Part shown: piece by piece, positions 7,279-15,145 of the stretch
How the letters are laid out: the number at the start of each line of letters is the position of its first letter
Numbering within the stretch: the stretch's first letter is position 1
Program-made: the position numbers and the translations under genes
DNA from: Mycolicibacter sinensis
Lineage (GTDB): Bacteria > Actinomycetota > Actinomycetes > Mycobacteriales > Mycobacteriaceae
Length of the DNA stretch: 64,000 nucleotides
Direction: 5' to 3'
NCBI RefSeq assembly: GCF_001667375.1
Contig: NZ_LZIN01000096.1
Span: forward strand, 111,850 to 175,849
Notes under the pieces: generated by a model
The model's input: only the letters and a program-made list of their open reading frames with translations
The model's database searches: none
Told to the model about the DNA's origin: nothing

Positions 7279-9582
7279 CTATCGGACGTCCTGCGGGACG
7301 TGCCGCAGCTCGTGGCGCCCGGCGGGGTGGGTGGCGAAGCCCGGCGGTGCGGCATGCCTGCCCGCGGAACCGTTTTCGCTGAGCTCGAACCGTTTAGCCA
7401 CCCACGCCAGGGGTTTGGGCGCCCACCAATTCCACCGGCCCATCACATGCATGAATGCGGGCACCAGCACCATCCGGACCAGGGTGGCATCCACCAACAC
7501 GGCCAACGTCAGACCGAGGCCGAGCATCCGCATGAACGACACCTGCGCGGCGATCAACGCGGCGAACGAGATCGACATCACCAGCGCCGCGGCGGTGATC
7601 ACCCGAGCGGTCCGGGCCACCCCCAGCGACACGCTCTCGTCGTTGTCGGTGCGAGTCTGACCCGACGCCAGCCAGTACTCCCGGATCCGGGACACCAGGA
7701 ACACCTCGTAGTCCATCGACAGCCCGAACGCGATGCAGAACAACAACACCGGCACGTTGGCCACCAGCGTCCCGGTCGGTGTGGTGCCGAACGCACCGAG
7801 ATGGCCGTCCTGAAATATCCATACCAGTGCCCCGAACGCGGCGACCAGCGACAAGACATTGAGGATCAAGGCCTTGGCCGGTAGCACCACACTGCCGGTG
7901 AGCAGGAACAGCAGCACGAACGTGATGGCGGCGATCAGCCCCAGCACCAACGGCAACCGGTCGGTGATGGCCTGCACGCTGTCGCGGTTGATCTGCGCCA
8001 GCCCGGCCAGCTGCACCGGCCGATCGCCCGGGGCGGGCACCTGATGCAGGTTGTCGAGCTGGGTGTCGGACCGCTGCGAGAACAGCGGCGCGGCGCTGGC
8101 GACCGTCAAAAACGCACTGACCCCGGCGATCCCGGTCGCCGCGGCCGGCTCGCCCACTCGAGCGCCGTCGACGAAGGTGCCGGAGGGGGCCGACACCGAC
8201 GACACGTCGGGGACCCGGGACAGATCGGCGGCGTAGCGGTTGAGCTCGTCGGCCGGCACGCCGCCAATGTCGGGCAGGACGATCGGCACCGCCCGGTCCG
8301 AGTCGTCGGCGAAGTCGTTGCGCAGCGCGTCACCGACCTGGTGCGCCGACGCCGACGCCGGAAGCACCCGGTCATCGGGGAAGCCCCATTTCACCCCGAA
8401 GAAGGGCAGCCCGACCGCCACCAGCAGCGCGACCACCGCCAGGCCGATCGGTATCGCGCCGCGGGCCACGAATTTCGTTGCCCGGTACCAGAATCCCAGC
8501 TCGATGGGCCGCGCGGTGGGTGCCGGGCGGCGCAGCAGCCGGCGCGCGGGCCGGCGGACGTCCAGCGCGTCGAGTCGGGGTCCCAGGAATGCGATCGCCG
8601 CCGGGGTCACCACGATCGCCGCGAGCGCAACGAAGCTCACCGTGGCCACTCCGGCGTAGGCGAACGACTTCAGGAAGTACATCGGGAACAACGCCATGAC
8701 CGCCATCGACAACGCGACCGTGCTCGCCGAGAACAGCACGGTGCGCCCGGCGGTGCTCATGGTCGTGATCAGCGCCCGATCGGGAGCCGCACCGTCGGCC
8801 AGCTCGTCGCGGTAGCGTTTGATGATCAGCAGCGTGTAGTCGATCGCCAGGGCCAGGCCCATCGCGGTGGTGAGGTTCAGCGCAAAGATCGAGACATCGG
8901 TGGCCAGCGTGATCAACCGCAGCACCGCCATCGACCCGACGATCGCCAGCCCGCCCAGCGCGACCGGCAGCGCCGCCGCCAGCAGGCCGCCGAACACCCA
9001 CACCAGCACAAGGAAGCTCAGCGGGATCGCGATCGACTCCATCAGCAGCAGGTCGTGCTGGTTCTGGTGGTTGATCTGCGCGTAGACCATGGCGCCGCCG
9101 CCGGCACGGACGCTGACCCCGTCGCGGTCGTGCGCCACCTGATCGACCAGGGTGCGGGCGTACTTCTGCGCGTCGTTCTCGCCGCCCTTGAGGTTGGCCA
9201 CGATCACACCGGAGGTGCCGTCGGTGCTGATCAGCTGGGAGGCGGCCGACGATGGCCCGGTCCACGGTGAGGTGACGTTGTAGACGTGCGGTGAGCGCTG
9301 CAGCTGCCCGGCGATGTCGGTGCCGATCGAGCGGGCGGGCTCGGCTACGGCACCACCGGGTGCGCTGAGCATGATCAGCAGCTGCTGCTCGCTCTGGCCG
9401 AATCGTTCGGTCAACAGCTTGGTGGCTTGGGCGGATTCGGAGGTGGGGTCTTGGAAGCCGCCGGCGGACAGTTTGTCGGCCACCGGGATGCCGAAGACGG
9501 CGGCGGCGATCAGCACCAGGAAGGCAAGGGCGAGGACGCGTCGCGGAGCGGCGAGGGCCAGCAAAGCCATCCGGTGCAGCAC
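7279..9582 (-). CDS. MmpL-family RND transporter
   Basis: A 767-residue membrane transporter with two MMPL repeats. Each has one N-terminal membrane helix, an extracytoplasmic domain and a helix bundle. The proton-relay Asp-Tyr pairs are present in both repeats: GLALAIDYTLLIIKRYRDEL and GLSMDYEVFLVSRIREY. It lacks the long C-terminal extension of MmpL3 and resembles the shorter ActII-3-like exporters found next to polyketide genes. GTG 9582 has GGAAGG 10 nt upstream. A SigL-type promoter at 9644-9671 would give a leader of about 55 nt. It is divergent from the type III PKS operon, which carries the same promoter, so export of that product is a reasonable hypothesis. Confidence 0.88.
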   Translation of the reverse strand: MLHRMALLALAAPRRVLALAFLVLIAAAVFGIPVADKLSAGGFQDPTSESAQATKLLTERFGQSEQQLLIMLSAPGGAVAEPARSIGTDIAGQLQRSPHVYNVTSPWTGPSSAASQLISTDGTSGVIVANLKGGENDAQKYARTLVDQVAHDRDGVSVRAGGGAMVYAQINHQNQHDLLLMESIAIPLSFLVLVWVFGGLLAAALPVALGGLAIVGSMAVLRLITLATDVSIFALNLTTAMGLALAIDYTLLIIKRYRDELADGAAPDRALITTMSTAGRTVLFSASTVALSMAVMALFPMYFLKSFAYAGVATVSFVALAAIVVTPAAIAFLGPRLDALDVRRPARRLLRRPAPTARPIELGFWYRATKFVARGAIPIGLAVVALLVAVGLPFFGVKWGFPDDRVLPASASAHQVGDALRNDFADDSDRAVPIVLPDIGGVPADELNRYAADLSRVPDVSSVSAPSGTFVDGARVGEPAAATGIAGVSAFLTVASAAPLFSQRSDTQLDNLHQVPAPGDRPVQLAGLAQINRDSVQAITDRLPLVLGLIAAITFVLLFLLTGSVVLPAKALILNVLSLVAAFGALVWIFQDGHLGAFGTTPTGTLVANVPVLLFCIAFGLSMDYEVFLVSRIREYWLASGQTRTDNDESVSLGVARTARVITAAALVMSISFAALIAAQVSFMRMLGLGLTLAVLVDATLVRMVLVPAFMHVMGRWNWWAPKPLAWVAKRFELSENGSAGRHAAPPGFATHPAGRHELRHVPQDVR

Positions 9583-9643
9583 GTCTAGCTACCTTCCGCC
9601 GAAATGGTCGACGAGAGGTGCCGCTGGCACCCCCACCGAACAT

Positions 9644-9671
9644 GACACGAGTCCGGGCTCTGCGAGGTTCA
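9644..9671 (-). promoter_or_regulatory. SigL-type promoter of the MmpL gene
   Basis: Read on the minus strand: TGAACC at 9671-9666, a 16-bp spacer, CGTGTC at 9649-9644. This matches the M. tuberculosis SigL consensus as I recall it (TGAACC and CGTgtc). The interval 9583-9920 otherwise holds only this promoter and the divergent one at 9887-9914; I see no gene in it. Confidence 0.75.
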
Positions 9672-9886
9672 CCGCGTCAATTCGTTCAGCCTACCGCCGG
9701 CATCAACCCTCCGGCGGCCTTGAGCGCGCCCGCCCGAGGGACGGCAGGATCTTTGCCCGCCTCTCAGCGACAACTTCCGCCAACGCGCTGCCGCCGCAAC
9801 AGTTTGATGCTCAGAGCCCGGCGCACACCACATCACCGCGGCCGTGGATCGATGCGACCGATCACACAACGTTTACCTGCCAGGCT

Positions 9887-9914
9887 TGAACCGCGGCACC
9901 GGCAACTCCGTGAC
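9887..9914 (+). promoter_or_regulatory. SigL-type promoter of the type III PKS operon
   Basis: TGAACC at 9887-9892, a 16-bp spacer, CGTGAC at 9909-9914, then 6 nt to ATG 9921. A start site about 7 nt downstream of the -10 would fall on the A of the start codon, so the transcript should be leaderless. Confidence 0.78.
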
Positions 9915-9920
9915 CTCGAC

Positions 9921-10973
9921 ATGGACAAGCCCGCAATAAACACCCCGACAGTGGCCGCTGTGGCCGTTGAATTCCCGTCCCACCGGCACAGCCAGGCCCA
10001 GGTGATGGCGGCCCTGTCCGACTTCGCCGGACCGGAGTTCGCGCGGTTCGCCGCCAGCAGCGGCGTCGCCAAACGCCAGCTGGCACTGCCGTTGTCGCGC
10101 TACCCCAAGCTCAGTGGCTTCACCGAAGCCAACGACGCCTACCTCGACATCGCGCTGGATCTGAGCGAACGCGCGCTGCAGTCGGCCCTGGATCAGGCCG
10201 GACTGATCGCATCCGATGTCGACGTGGTGTTTTCGACGACGGTCACCGGGCTGGCCGTGCCCTCCCTGGAAGGGCGGCTGGTGACGCGGATGGGACTTCG
10301 CGCCGACGTCAAGCGCATCCCGATGTTCGGTTTGGGCTGTGTCGCCGGGGCCGCGGGCCTGGCACGGGTGCACGATTACCTGCGTGCCTTCCCCGGTGAT
10401 GTGGCGGTGCTGCTGGCGGTTGAACTGTGCTCGCTGACCGTGCAGCGCAAAGACCATTCGATCGGAAACCTGGTCGCCTCCAGCCTCTTCGGCGACGGTG
10501 CCGCGGCCGTCGTCGCAACGGGGCCGGGCCGAGCGCCTACCGGGCCGAAGGTGCTGGCGACCCGAAGCCGGACCTATCCCGACACCGAGGAGATCTTGGG
10601 CTGGGATATCGGCAGCAATGGTTTCAATATCGTGTTGTCCGTCGAGATCGCCACCGTCGTCGAGAAATACCTCGGTGACGACGTCCGCGACTTCCTGGCC
10701 GATTACGGATTGGTGACCGACGACATCTCCACCTGGATCGTGCATGCCGCCGGCCCGAAGGTGATCGACGCGGTCGAAGACGTGCTGGACCTGCCCCCGG
10801 ATGCACTTGAGCGGACCCGAAAGTCGTTGCGTGAGCACGGCAATCTGTCCTCGGTTTCGGTGCTGGACATTCTGCACGACACCGAGGCCGACCCGCCGCC
10901 GCCGGGATCGATCGGCCTGATGGTCGCGATGGGGCCGGGGTTCTCCGCCGAACTCGTGCTGATGAGTTGGTAA
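9921..10973 (+). CDS. Type III polyketide synthase (chalcone-synthase-like)
   Basis: A 350-residue homodimer-type polyketide synthase. The catalytic triad is intact: Cys140 (FGLGCVAGAAG), His275 (IVHAAGPKVID) and Asn308 (EHGNLSSVSVL). These enzymes extend acyl-CoA starters with malonyl-CoA; mycobacterial members (Pks10, Pks11, Pks18 and relatives) use long-chain acyl starters to give alkylpyrones, alkylresorcinols or quinoid products. ATG 9921 was chosen because the SigL-type -10 ends 6 nt before it; earlier in-frame starts would lie upstream of the transcript. It heads an operon with a membrane methyltransferase and a flavin oxidoreductase, the arrangement reported for mycobacterial polyketide quinones (PkQ). 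Confidence 0.9.
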   Translation: MDKPAINTPTVAAVAVEFPSHRHSQAQVMAALSDFAGPEFARFAASSGVAKRQLALPLSRYPKLSGFTEANDAYLDIALDLSERALQSALDQAGLIASDVDVVFSTTVTGLAVPSLEGRLVTRMGLRADVKRIPMFGLGCVAGAAGLARVHDYLRAFPGDVAVLLAVELCSLTVQRKDHSIGNLVASSLFGDGAAAVVATGPGRAPTGPKVLATRSRTYPDTEEILGWDIGSNGFNIVLSVEIATVVEKYLGDDVRDFLADYGLVTDDISTWIVHAAGPKVIDAVEDVLDLPPDALERTRKSLREHGNLSSVSVLDILHDTEADPPPPGSIGLMVAMGPGFSAELVLMSW

Positions 10974-10975
10974 CC

Positions 10976-11476
10976 ATGTACTACCTGCTGATCCTGGCCG
11001 TCGGCGTAGAACGACTGGCCGAGCTGGCGGTGGCCCACCGCAACGCCCGCTGGGCATTCGCCCACGGCGGCACCGAATTCGGTCATCGCCACTACCCGGT
11101 GATGGTCAGCATCCACGCGGCGCTGCTGCTCAACTGTGTGGTCGAGGTGGCGCTGTTGCACCGGCCCTTCATTCCGGTGCTGGGCTGGCCGATGTTCGCC
11201 TTGACGCTGGCCAGCCAGGGGCTTCGGTGGTGGTGCATCGCGACACTCGGCCGGCGATGGAACACGCTGGTGATCGTGATGCCGCAAGCTCCGCTGGTCC
11301 GCCGTGGACCGTATCGATGGTTGCATCATCCCAACTATGTGGCAGTGGTGGTCGAGGGGTTCGCGCTGCCGCTGGTGCACACCGCCTGGGTGACCGCGAT
11401 CGGGTTCACCCTCGCCAACGCGGCGGTGTTGCGGGTACGTATCCGGGTGGAGAACGCTGCCCTGGGGTACCGGTGA
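10976..11476 (+). CDS. Isoprenylcysteine methyltransferase-like membrane methyltransferase
   Basis: A 166-residue integral membrane protein with about four helices and the ICMT-family C-terminal signature GPYRWLHHPNYVAVVVEG, then the RIRVENAAL tail, which bind S-adenosylmethionine at the membrane. ATG 10976 lies 2 nt after the PKS stop. In Bacillus the analogous neighbour of a type III PKS (BpsB with BpsA) O-methylates alkylpyrones, and in mycobacteria an equivalent enzyme belongs to the PkQ operon. In M. tuberculosis the likely counterpart is Rv1139c, a reported SigL target. O-methylation of the PKS product is the expected role. Confidence 0.85.
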   Translation: MYYLLILAVGVERLAELAVAHRNARWAFAHGGTEFGHRHYPVMVSIHAALLLNCVVEVALLHRPFIPVLGWPMFALTLASQGLRWWCIATLGRRWNTLVIVMPQAPLVRRGPYRWLHHPNYVAVVVEGFALPLVHTAWVTAIGFTLANAAVLRVRIRVENAALGYR

Positions 11477-12489
11477 GCAGCATCGATGCCGACCTTCTGG
11501 TCGTCGGCGGCGGACCAGCGGGCCTCGCCGCCGCGTTATACGCACGGCAGCAAGGTCTTTCGGTAATCGTCGCCGAGCCGCGCGGCAACCCGATCGACAA
11601 GGCCTGCGGTGAGGGTCTGATGCCGGGCGGGCTGGCCGCTCTGGCGTCGCTGGGCGTGGACCCGGCGGGTACGCCGCTGCGGGGCATCGCCTACCTGAAC
11701 GAGCAGCGCCGGATCGAAGCACCCTTCCGCGACGGGCCCGGGCGCGGGGTGCGCCGCACCACCCTGCATGCCGCGCTGGCCGACCAGGCCAAGCAGCACG
11801 ACGTCGACTGGGTCGGCAAGCGGGTCGGCACCGTCGACCAGGACGCCCACGGCGTGACGGCCGGCGGGATCAGGGCCACCTGGCTGATCGCCGCCGACGG
11901 GCTGCACTCCACGGTGCGGCGAGCCGTCGGGATCGCGGCGGTGGCCGGCACCCCGCGGCGCTACGGGGTGCGATGGCACTACCGGATTCCGGCCTGGTCG
12001 GAATTCGTCGAAGTGCACTGGTCCCGGTGGGGTGAGGCCTACGTGACGCCGGTAGAACCGGATCTGGTGGGAGTGGCGATCCTGTCGCCGCAGCGCCCCG
12101 CACTCGACTGGTTCCCGCAATTGGCAGCCCGCCTGAGCGGTACCCAACGCGGCCCGGCCCGCGGGTGCGGCCCGATGCGCCAAGTGGTTTCCCGCCGGGT
12201 CGAAGGCCGGGTGCTGCTGGTCGGTGACGCCGCCGGTTACGAGGACGCGTTGACCGGTGAGGGCATCAGCCTGGCCGTCAAGCAGGCTGCTGCCGCCGTC
12301 GCGGCGATCGTCGACGGCAATCCGGCGGCCTACGAGCGGGCCTGGCCGGCGATCACCCGGCGCTATCGCCTGCTCACCCGAGCGCTGGTATTGGCCAGCG
12401 CTCCGCAGCCGACTCGGCGGGCCTTGATCCCGGCGTGCGAGCTGCTGCCCGGAGTGTTCGAACGCGCGGTGCATCTACTGGCGCACTGA
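11473..12489 (+). CDS. FAD-dependent oxidoreductase of the PKS operon
   Basis: A 338-residue flavoprotein of the geranylgeranyl-reductase / UbiH-like group. The N-terminal dinucleotide fold DADLLVVGGGPAGLAAALYA binds FAD, and the second FAD motif VLLVGDAAGYEDALTGEGI is near residue 250. GTG 11473 overlaps the methyltransferase stop by 4 bp (GTGA). Counterpart of Rv1138c in M. tuberculosis and of the third PkQ gene; it would hydroxylate or oxidise the aromatic ring on the way to a quinone. The last 116 bp overlap the convergent aminotransferase gene. Confidence 0.83.
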   Translation: MSSIDADLLVVGGGPAGLAAALYARQQGLSVIVAEPRGNPIDKACGEGLMPGGLAALASLGVDPAGTPLRGIAYLNEQRRIEAPFRDGPGRGVRRTTLHAALADQAKQHDVDWVGKRVGTVDQDAHGVTAGGIRATWLIAADGLHSTVRRAVGIAAVAGTPRRYGVRWHYRIPAWSEFVEVHWSRWGEAYVTPVEPDLVGVAILSPQRPALDWFPQLAARLSGTQRGPARGCGPMRQVVSRRVEGRVLLVGDAAGYEDALTGEGISLAVKQAAAAVAAIVDGNPAAYERAWPAITRRYRLLTRALVLASAPQPTRRALIPACELLPGVFERAVHLLAH

Positions 12490-13474
12490 GCATCCGCTCG
12501 ACCGCCGACACCACCAACCGGGTCGAGGCGCGAGTGCCCACCGTGATGCGCACCGCGCCGTCGGGGTAGTGCCGAGCCTGCAGCCCGGTGCCGGCGAAGA
12601 CCTCACGCCAGGGCCGACCGGCGGCGGGCAGGTAGAGGAAGTTCGCATGCGAGTCGGTGCAGTAGACACCGGCGGCCTGCAGCCGTGCCCGCAGGTACTG
12701 GCGTTCGGCGGTGATCTGCTCGATGCGTTGCTGCAGCTGCGCTTCGGCGGCATAGGAAGCCGCCACCGCCACCATGCAGCTGGTGGGGACGCCGAACGGC
12801 ATCTGCATGGCCCACAGCGCGGCCGCCGGCACCGGCGCCGCGACGCCGTAGCCGATCCGTAGCGCGGCCAGTCCGTAGGCTTTGGAGAAGGTCCGCAACA
12901 CCACCACATTCGGGAACCGCTGGATGAGGTCGGCCGCGTCGATGCGCTGGTCGGGTGCGACGAATTCGATGTAGGCCTCGTCGAGCAGCACGATGGTGTC
13001 CCCGGGGATGCTCGTCAGGAACCGCTCGACATCGGCGACGGGCTCCAGCGTCCCGGTCGGGTTGTGCGGCCGGCACAAGACCACGACGCGGGCGTCGGCG
13101 GCGGCGCGGGCCATCGCGGGCAGGTCATGACGGCCATATCCGTCCAGCGGGATGTCGACCGTCATCAGCCGCGCGATTCCGGCGAAGATCGGATAGCCGT
13201 CGAAAGTCGGCTGGCTCAGCACAATCCGATCACCCGGGTTCGTCATCGCGTGCAGCACTTGTATCGCCAGCCCGGAGGCGCCGGGCCCCAGGACCACACT
13301 CTCCTCGGGCACGCCTACGTGGTCGGCCACCAGCCGGCGCAACCGGGTCGGCAGGAAATCCGGATAGCGGTTGGCCGCCCCAGCGGCGTGCATCAGTGCC
13401 GCACGTACCGCCGGCAGCGGCGGGAACGGATTCTCATTGAGTGCCAGCGCACACGGATCGACGGCCGGCGTCAT
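12374..13474 (-). CDS. PLP aminotransferase, histidinol-phosphate aminotransferase-like
   Basis: A 366-residue class I/II aminotransferase close to HisC and threonine-phosphate decarboxylase-type enzymes. Visible residues: PLP lysine Lys198 in RTFSKAYGLA, Asp165 and Tyr168 in LLDEAYIEF, Asn138 in RPHNPTGT. ATG 13474 overlaps the KASIII stop by 4 bp, so it is the last gene of a four-gene operon running from 16838. The HisC-like fold ends near residue 330; about 35 further residues run antisense through the convergent oxidoreductase gene. Because it sits with a ThDP enzyme and a KASIII rather than his genes, it is probably a pathway-specific transaminase or decarboxylase, not the housekeeping HisC. 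Confidence 0.82.
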   Translation of the reverse strand: MTPAVDPCALALNENPFPPLPAVRAALMHAAGAANRYPDFLPTRLRRLVADHVGVPEESVVLGPGASGLAIQVLHAMTNPGDRIVLSQPTFDGYPIFAGIARLMTVDIPLDGYGRHDLPAMARAAADARVVVLCRPHNPTGTLEPVADVERFLTSIPGDTIVLLDEAYIEFVAPDQRIDAADLIQRFPNVVVLRTFSKAYGLAALRIGYGVAAPVPAAALWAMQMPFGVPTSCMVAVAASYAAEAQLQQRIEQITAERQYLRARLQAAGVYCTDSHANFLYLPAAGRPWREVFAGTGLQARHYPDGAVRITVGTRASTRLVVSAVERMLSAPVDAPRVRTLRAAARTPGSRPAESAAERWPIPALG

Positions 13475-14490
13475 GGGCGTCCGCCCCACCGGATCGCCGC
13501 GGCGCCCGCGAAGTCGCCGGCGTGCGCAAACCCGGCCATCACCACTACCTCGCCCGGGTGGAGTCGCTGCGCGGTGATGGCTCGATCCAGGTTGATCGGG
13601 ATACCGGCGCCGAACAGGTTGCCGCACGCGTCGAAGGTGTCGAAGTGCCGTGATTGGGGCAGTTCGAGTGCTTCGCGCCAATTGCGCAAGAACACCCGGT
13701 TGGGCTGATTGGTGACCAGCAGGGCGATGTCGGCAGGGGACAGGCCGAGTCGGTGGCAGACGGTCAGCGCGACCTCGGGCACCTGCCGGTTGCCGCGTGC
13801 CATCACCTTGGTGATCTTGTCTTCGGTGAAGCCGATATAACCGGACCCGGGCCCGGGTTGCCACCACTTGCGGGGCGGGTCGATGGTGTAGGTCATGTCC
13901 CCGGCGTACTGGCCGTAGGTGCGGCACTCCACGTCGAGAATCGGCGAGTGATCGGTCAGTGTGACCAGGCCGACCGCCGCACCGTCACCGGGTACCGAGG
14001 CCTGCGACTTGCCTCGAACGGCGGGCTGGTCGAAGACCTGGCCGGCGGCGTTCTGGGCGATCGCGATCAACGCGGTGCGCCCCGCGCCGGCGGTCAGCAG
14101 TTGCCGGGCGACGTTGAGTCCCAACACGAATGCGGCACATCCGCCGTTGTGCAGATCCAGCACCGACGACGGGCGCATACCCAACCGGTGGGCGATAGCC
14201 CCGCCCGCGCCGCAGAACGGGATGTCGGGCAACTGGGTGTGGGTGATCAAGACGTCGACGCCTTCGATGACGTCGCGGCCGTGCCGGTCGATCAGGCCCT
14301 GTGCCGCCTGCTCGATCATGTCGACCGCGGACTCGTCGGCGGCGACGTGGTGGCGGAACACCGGCGCCCGGAACATCACGTTGTCGCGTAGCTCGTCGGA
14401 TTCGGCGAACTGGGCGTAGTACTGCGCGGTAATCGGTTCCCCGGGAAGGTAACTGGAGACGTCGGTCAAGCTGATGGCGGGTTGGCCCAT
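13471..14490 (-). CDS. FabH-like ketoacyl synthase III with altered triad
   Basis: A 339-residue thiolase-fold protein of the KAS III (FabH) type. Cys118 sits in the nucleophile elbow (HNGGCAAFVLG) and Asn291 in DACGNLFGAGIPIN. Where FabH has His in its PHQAN motif this protein reads TNQPN, so the second triad residue is Asn261. KASIII enzymes lacking His should decarboxylate malonyl donors poorly; several secondary-metabolite relatives act as acyltransferases instead. The protein may therefore form an ester, amide or C-C bond without decarboxylation; this is inference. It overlaps the aminotransferase by 4 bp and follows the SRPBCC gene by 7 bp. Confidence 0.82.
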   Translation of the reverse strand: MGQPAISLTDVSSYLPGEPITAQYYAQFAESDELRDNVMFRAPVFRHHVAADESAVDMIEQAAQGLIDRHGRDVIEGVDVLITHTQLPDIPFCGAGGAIAHRLGMRPSSVLDLHNGGCAAFVLGLNVARQLLTAGAGRTALIAIAQNAAGQVFDQPAVRGKSQASVPGDGAAVGLVTLTDHSPILDVECRTYGQYAGDMTYTIDPPRKWWQPGPGSGYIGFTEDKITKVMARGNRQVPEVALTVCHRLGLSPADIALLVTNQPNRVFLRNWREALELPQSRHFDTFDACGNLFGAGIPINLDRAITAQRLHPGEVVVMAGFAHAGDFAGAAAIRWGGRP

Positions 14491-14497
14491 GATCGGC

Positions 14498-15145
14498 TCA
14501 TCTCATCCAGGACGGTGTGATCGGCAGGCCGTTGTGGTGGCGGTACTCCGCAATCGCCTTCAGGTTCTTCAGTTCCAGCAGATGGCCGGCGCTGAACATG
14601 TCCCAGAAGTCACCGACCCAGACCGGGCGCTGCGGTGGTGCGGTCTCCGGATACGGGTTGTGGTCGTAGAACGGGTGATGGCAATTGGTCCACAGCACCA
14701 CCGATCCGGGCTTGTTCAGCACCACCTGGGCATCGACGACCCGCAGCAGATAGATCATCCACAGGTGGTGGCCCTGATCCCACGCACAGTGGTAATCCAC
14801 GGTGCGCGAGCGGCTGTCGGCGACGGTGCGAGTGTAGATCCGGGTCTCCGAACCGAGCCGGTCGTAGGCGAGCCACAGGCCCGGCTCCTCGGTGGGGGTG
14901 AAGCCACGCAGGCTGTAGGTCCACTCTTCGAGGCAGCGGGTGTCGGCCAGATAGTCGAACAGTTCATCGGGCGGGCAGTCGATGTAGTCGTTCACGGTGC
15001 AGTAGTCGCCGAAGACCACATCGTGCGGGTAGACCGACCGCATCATCTCCATGATGATCGGGGTGGCCACGTTGCGGGGACTGGTCTCTACCCGGATCAG
15101 TCCGTCGATGGGCTCGCTGATATCAGCAAGTGCTGGAAGCGACAT
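14498..15145 (-). CDS. SRPBCC (START-like) family protein
   Basis: A 215-residue protein with the helix-grip pattern of SRPBCC/polyketide cyclase-like proteins: DYCTVNDYIDCPPDELFDYL at the start of the domain, then W-T-Y-S-L-R and alternating strands, ending in a long amphipathic helix region (ELKNLKAIAEYR). Such proteins bind hydrophobic ligands; some are aromatases or cyclases. ATG 15145 lies within the 3' end of the ThDP gene with GGGAGG 9 nt upstream. The His-rich HPFYDHNPYPE segment could be a metal site. The ligand is unknown. Confidence 0.6.
   Translation of the reverse strand: MSLPALADISEPIDGLIRVETSPRNVATPIIMEMMRSVYPHDVVFGDYCTVNDYIDCPPDELFDYLADTRCLEEWTYSLRGFTPTEEPGLWLAYDRLGSETRIYTRTVADSRSRTVDYHCAWDQGHHLWMIYLLRVVDAQVVLNKPGSVVLWTNCHHPFYDHNPYPETAPPQRPVWVGDFWDMFSAGHLLELKNLKAIAEYRHHNGLPITPSWMR

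Noticed and set aside
8372..9643. A 423-codon frame starting right after the SigL-type -10 of the mmpL promoter
   Set aside because: Out of frame with the transporter, Arg/Pro-rich shadow; its ATG would lie upstream of the expected transcript start.
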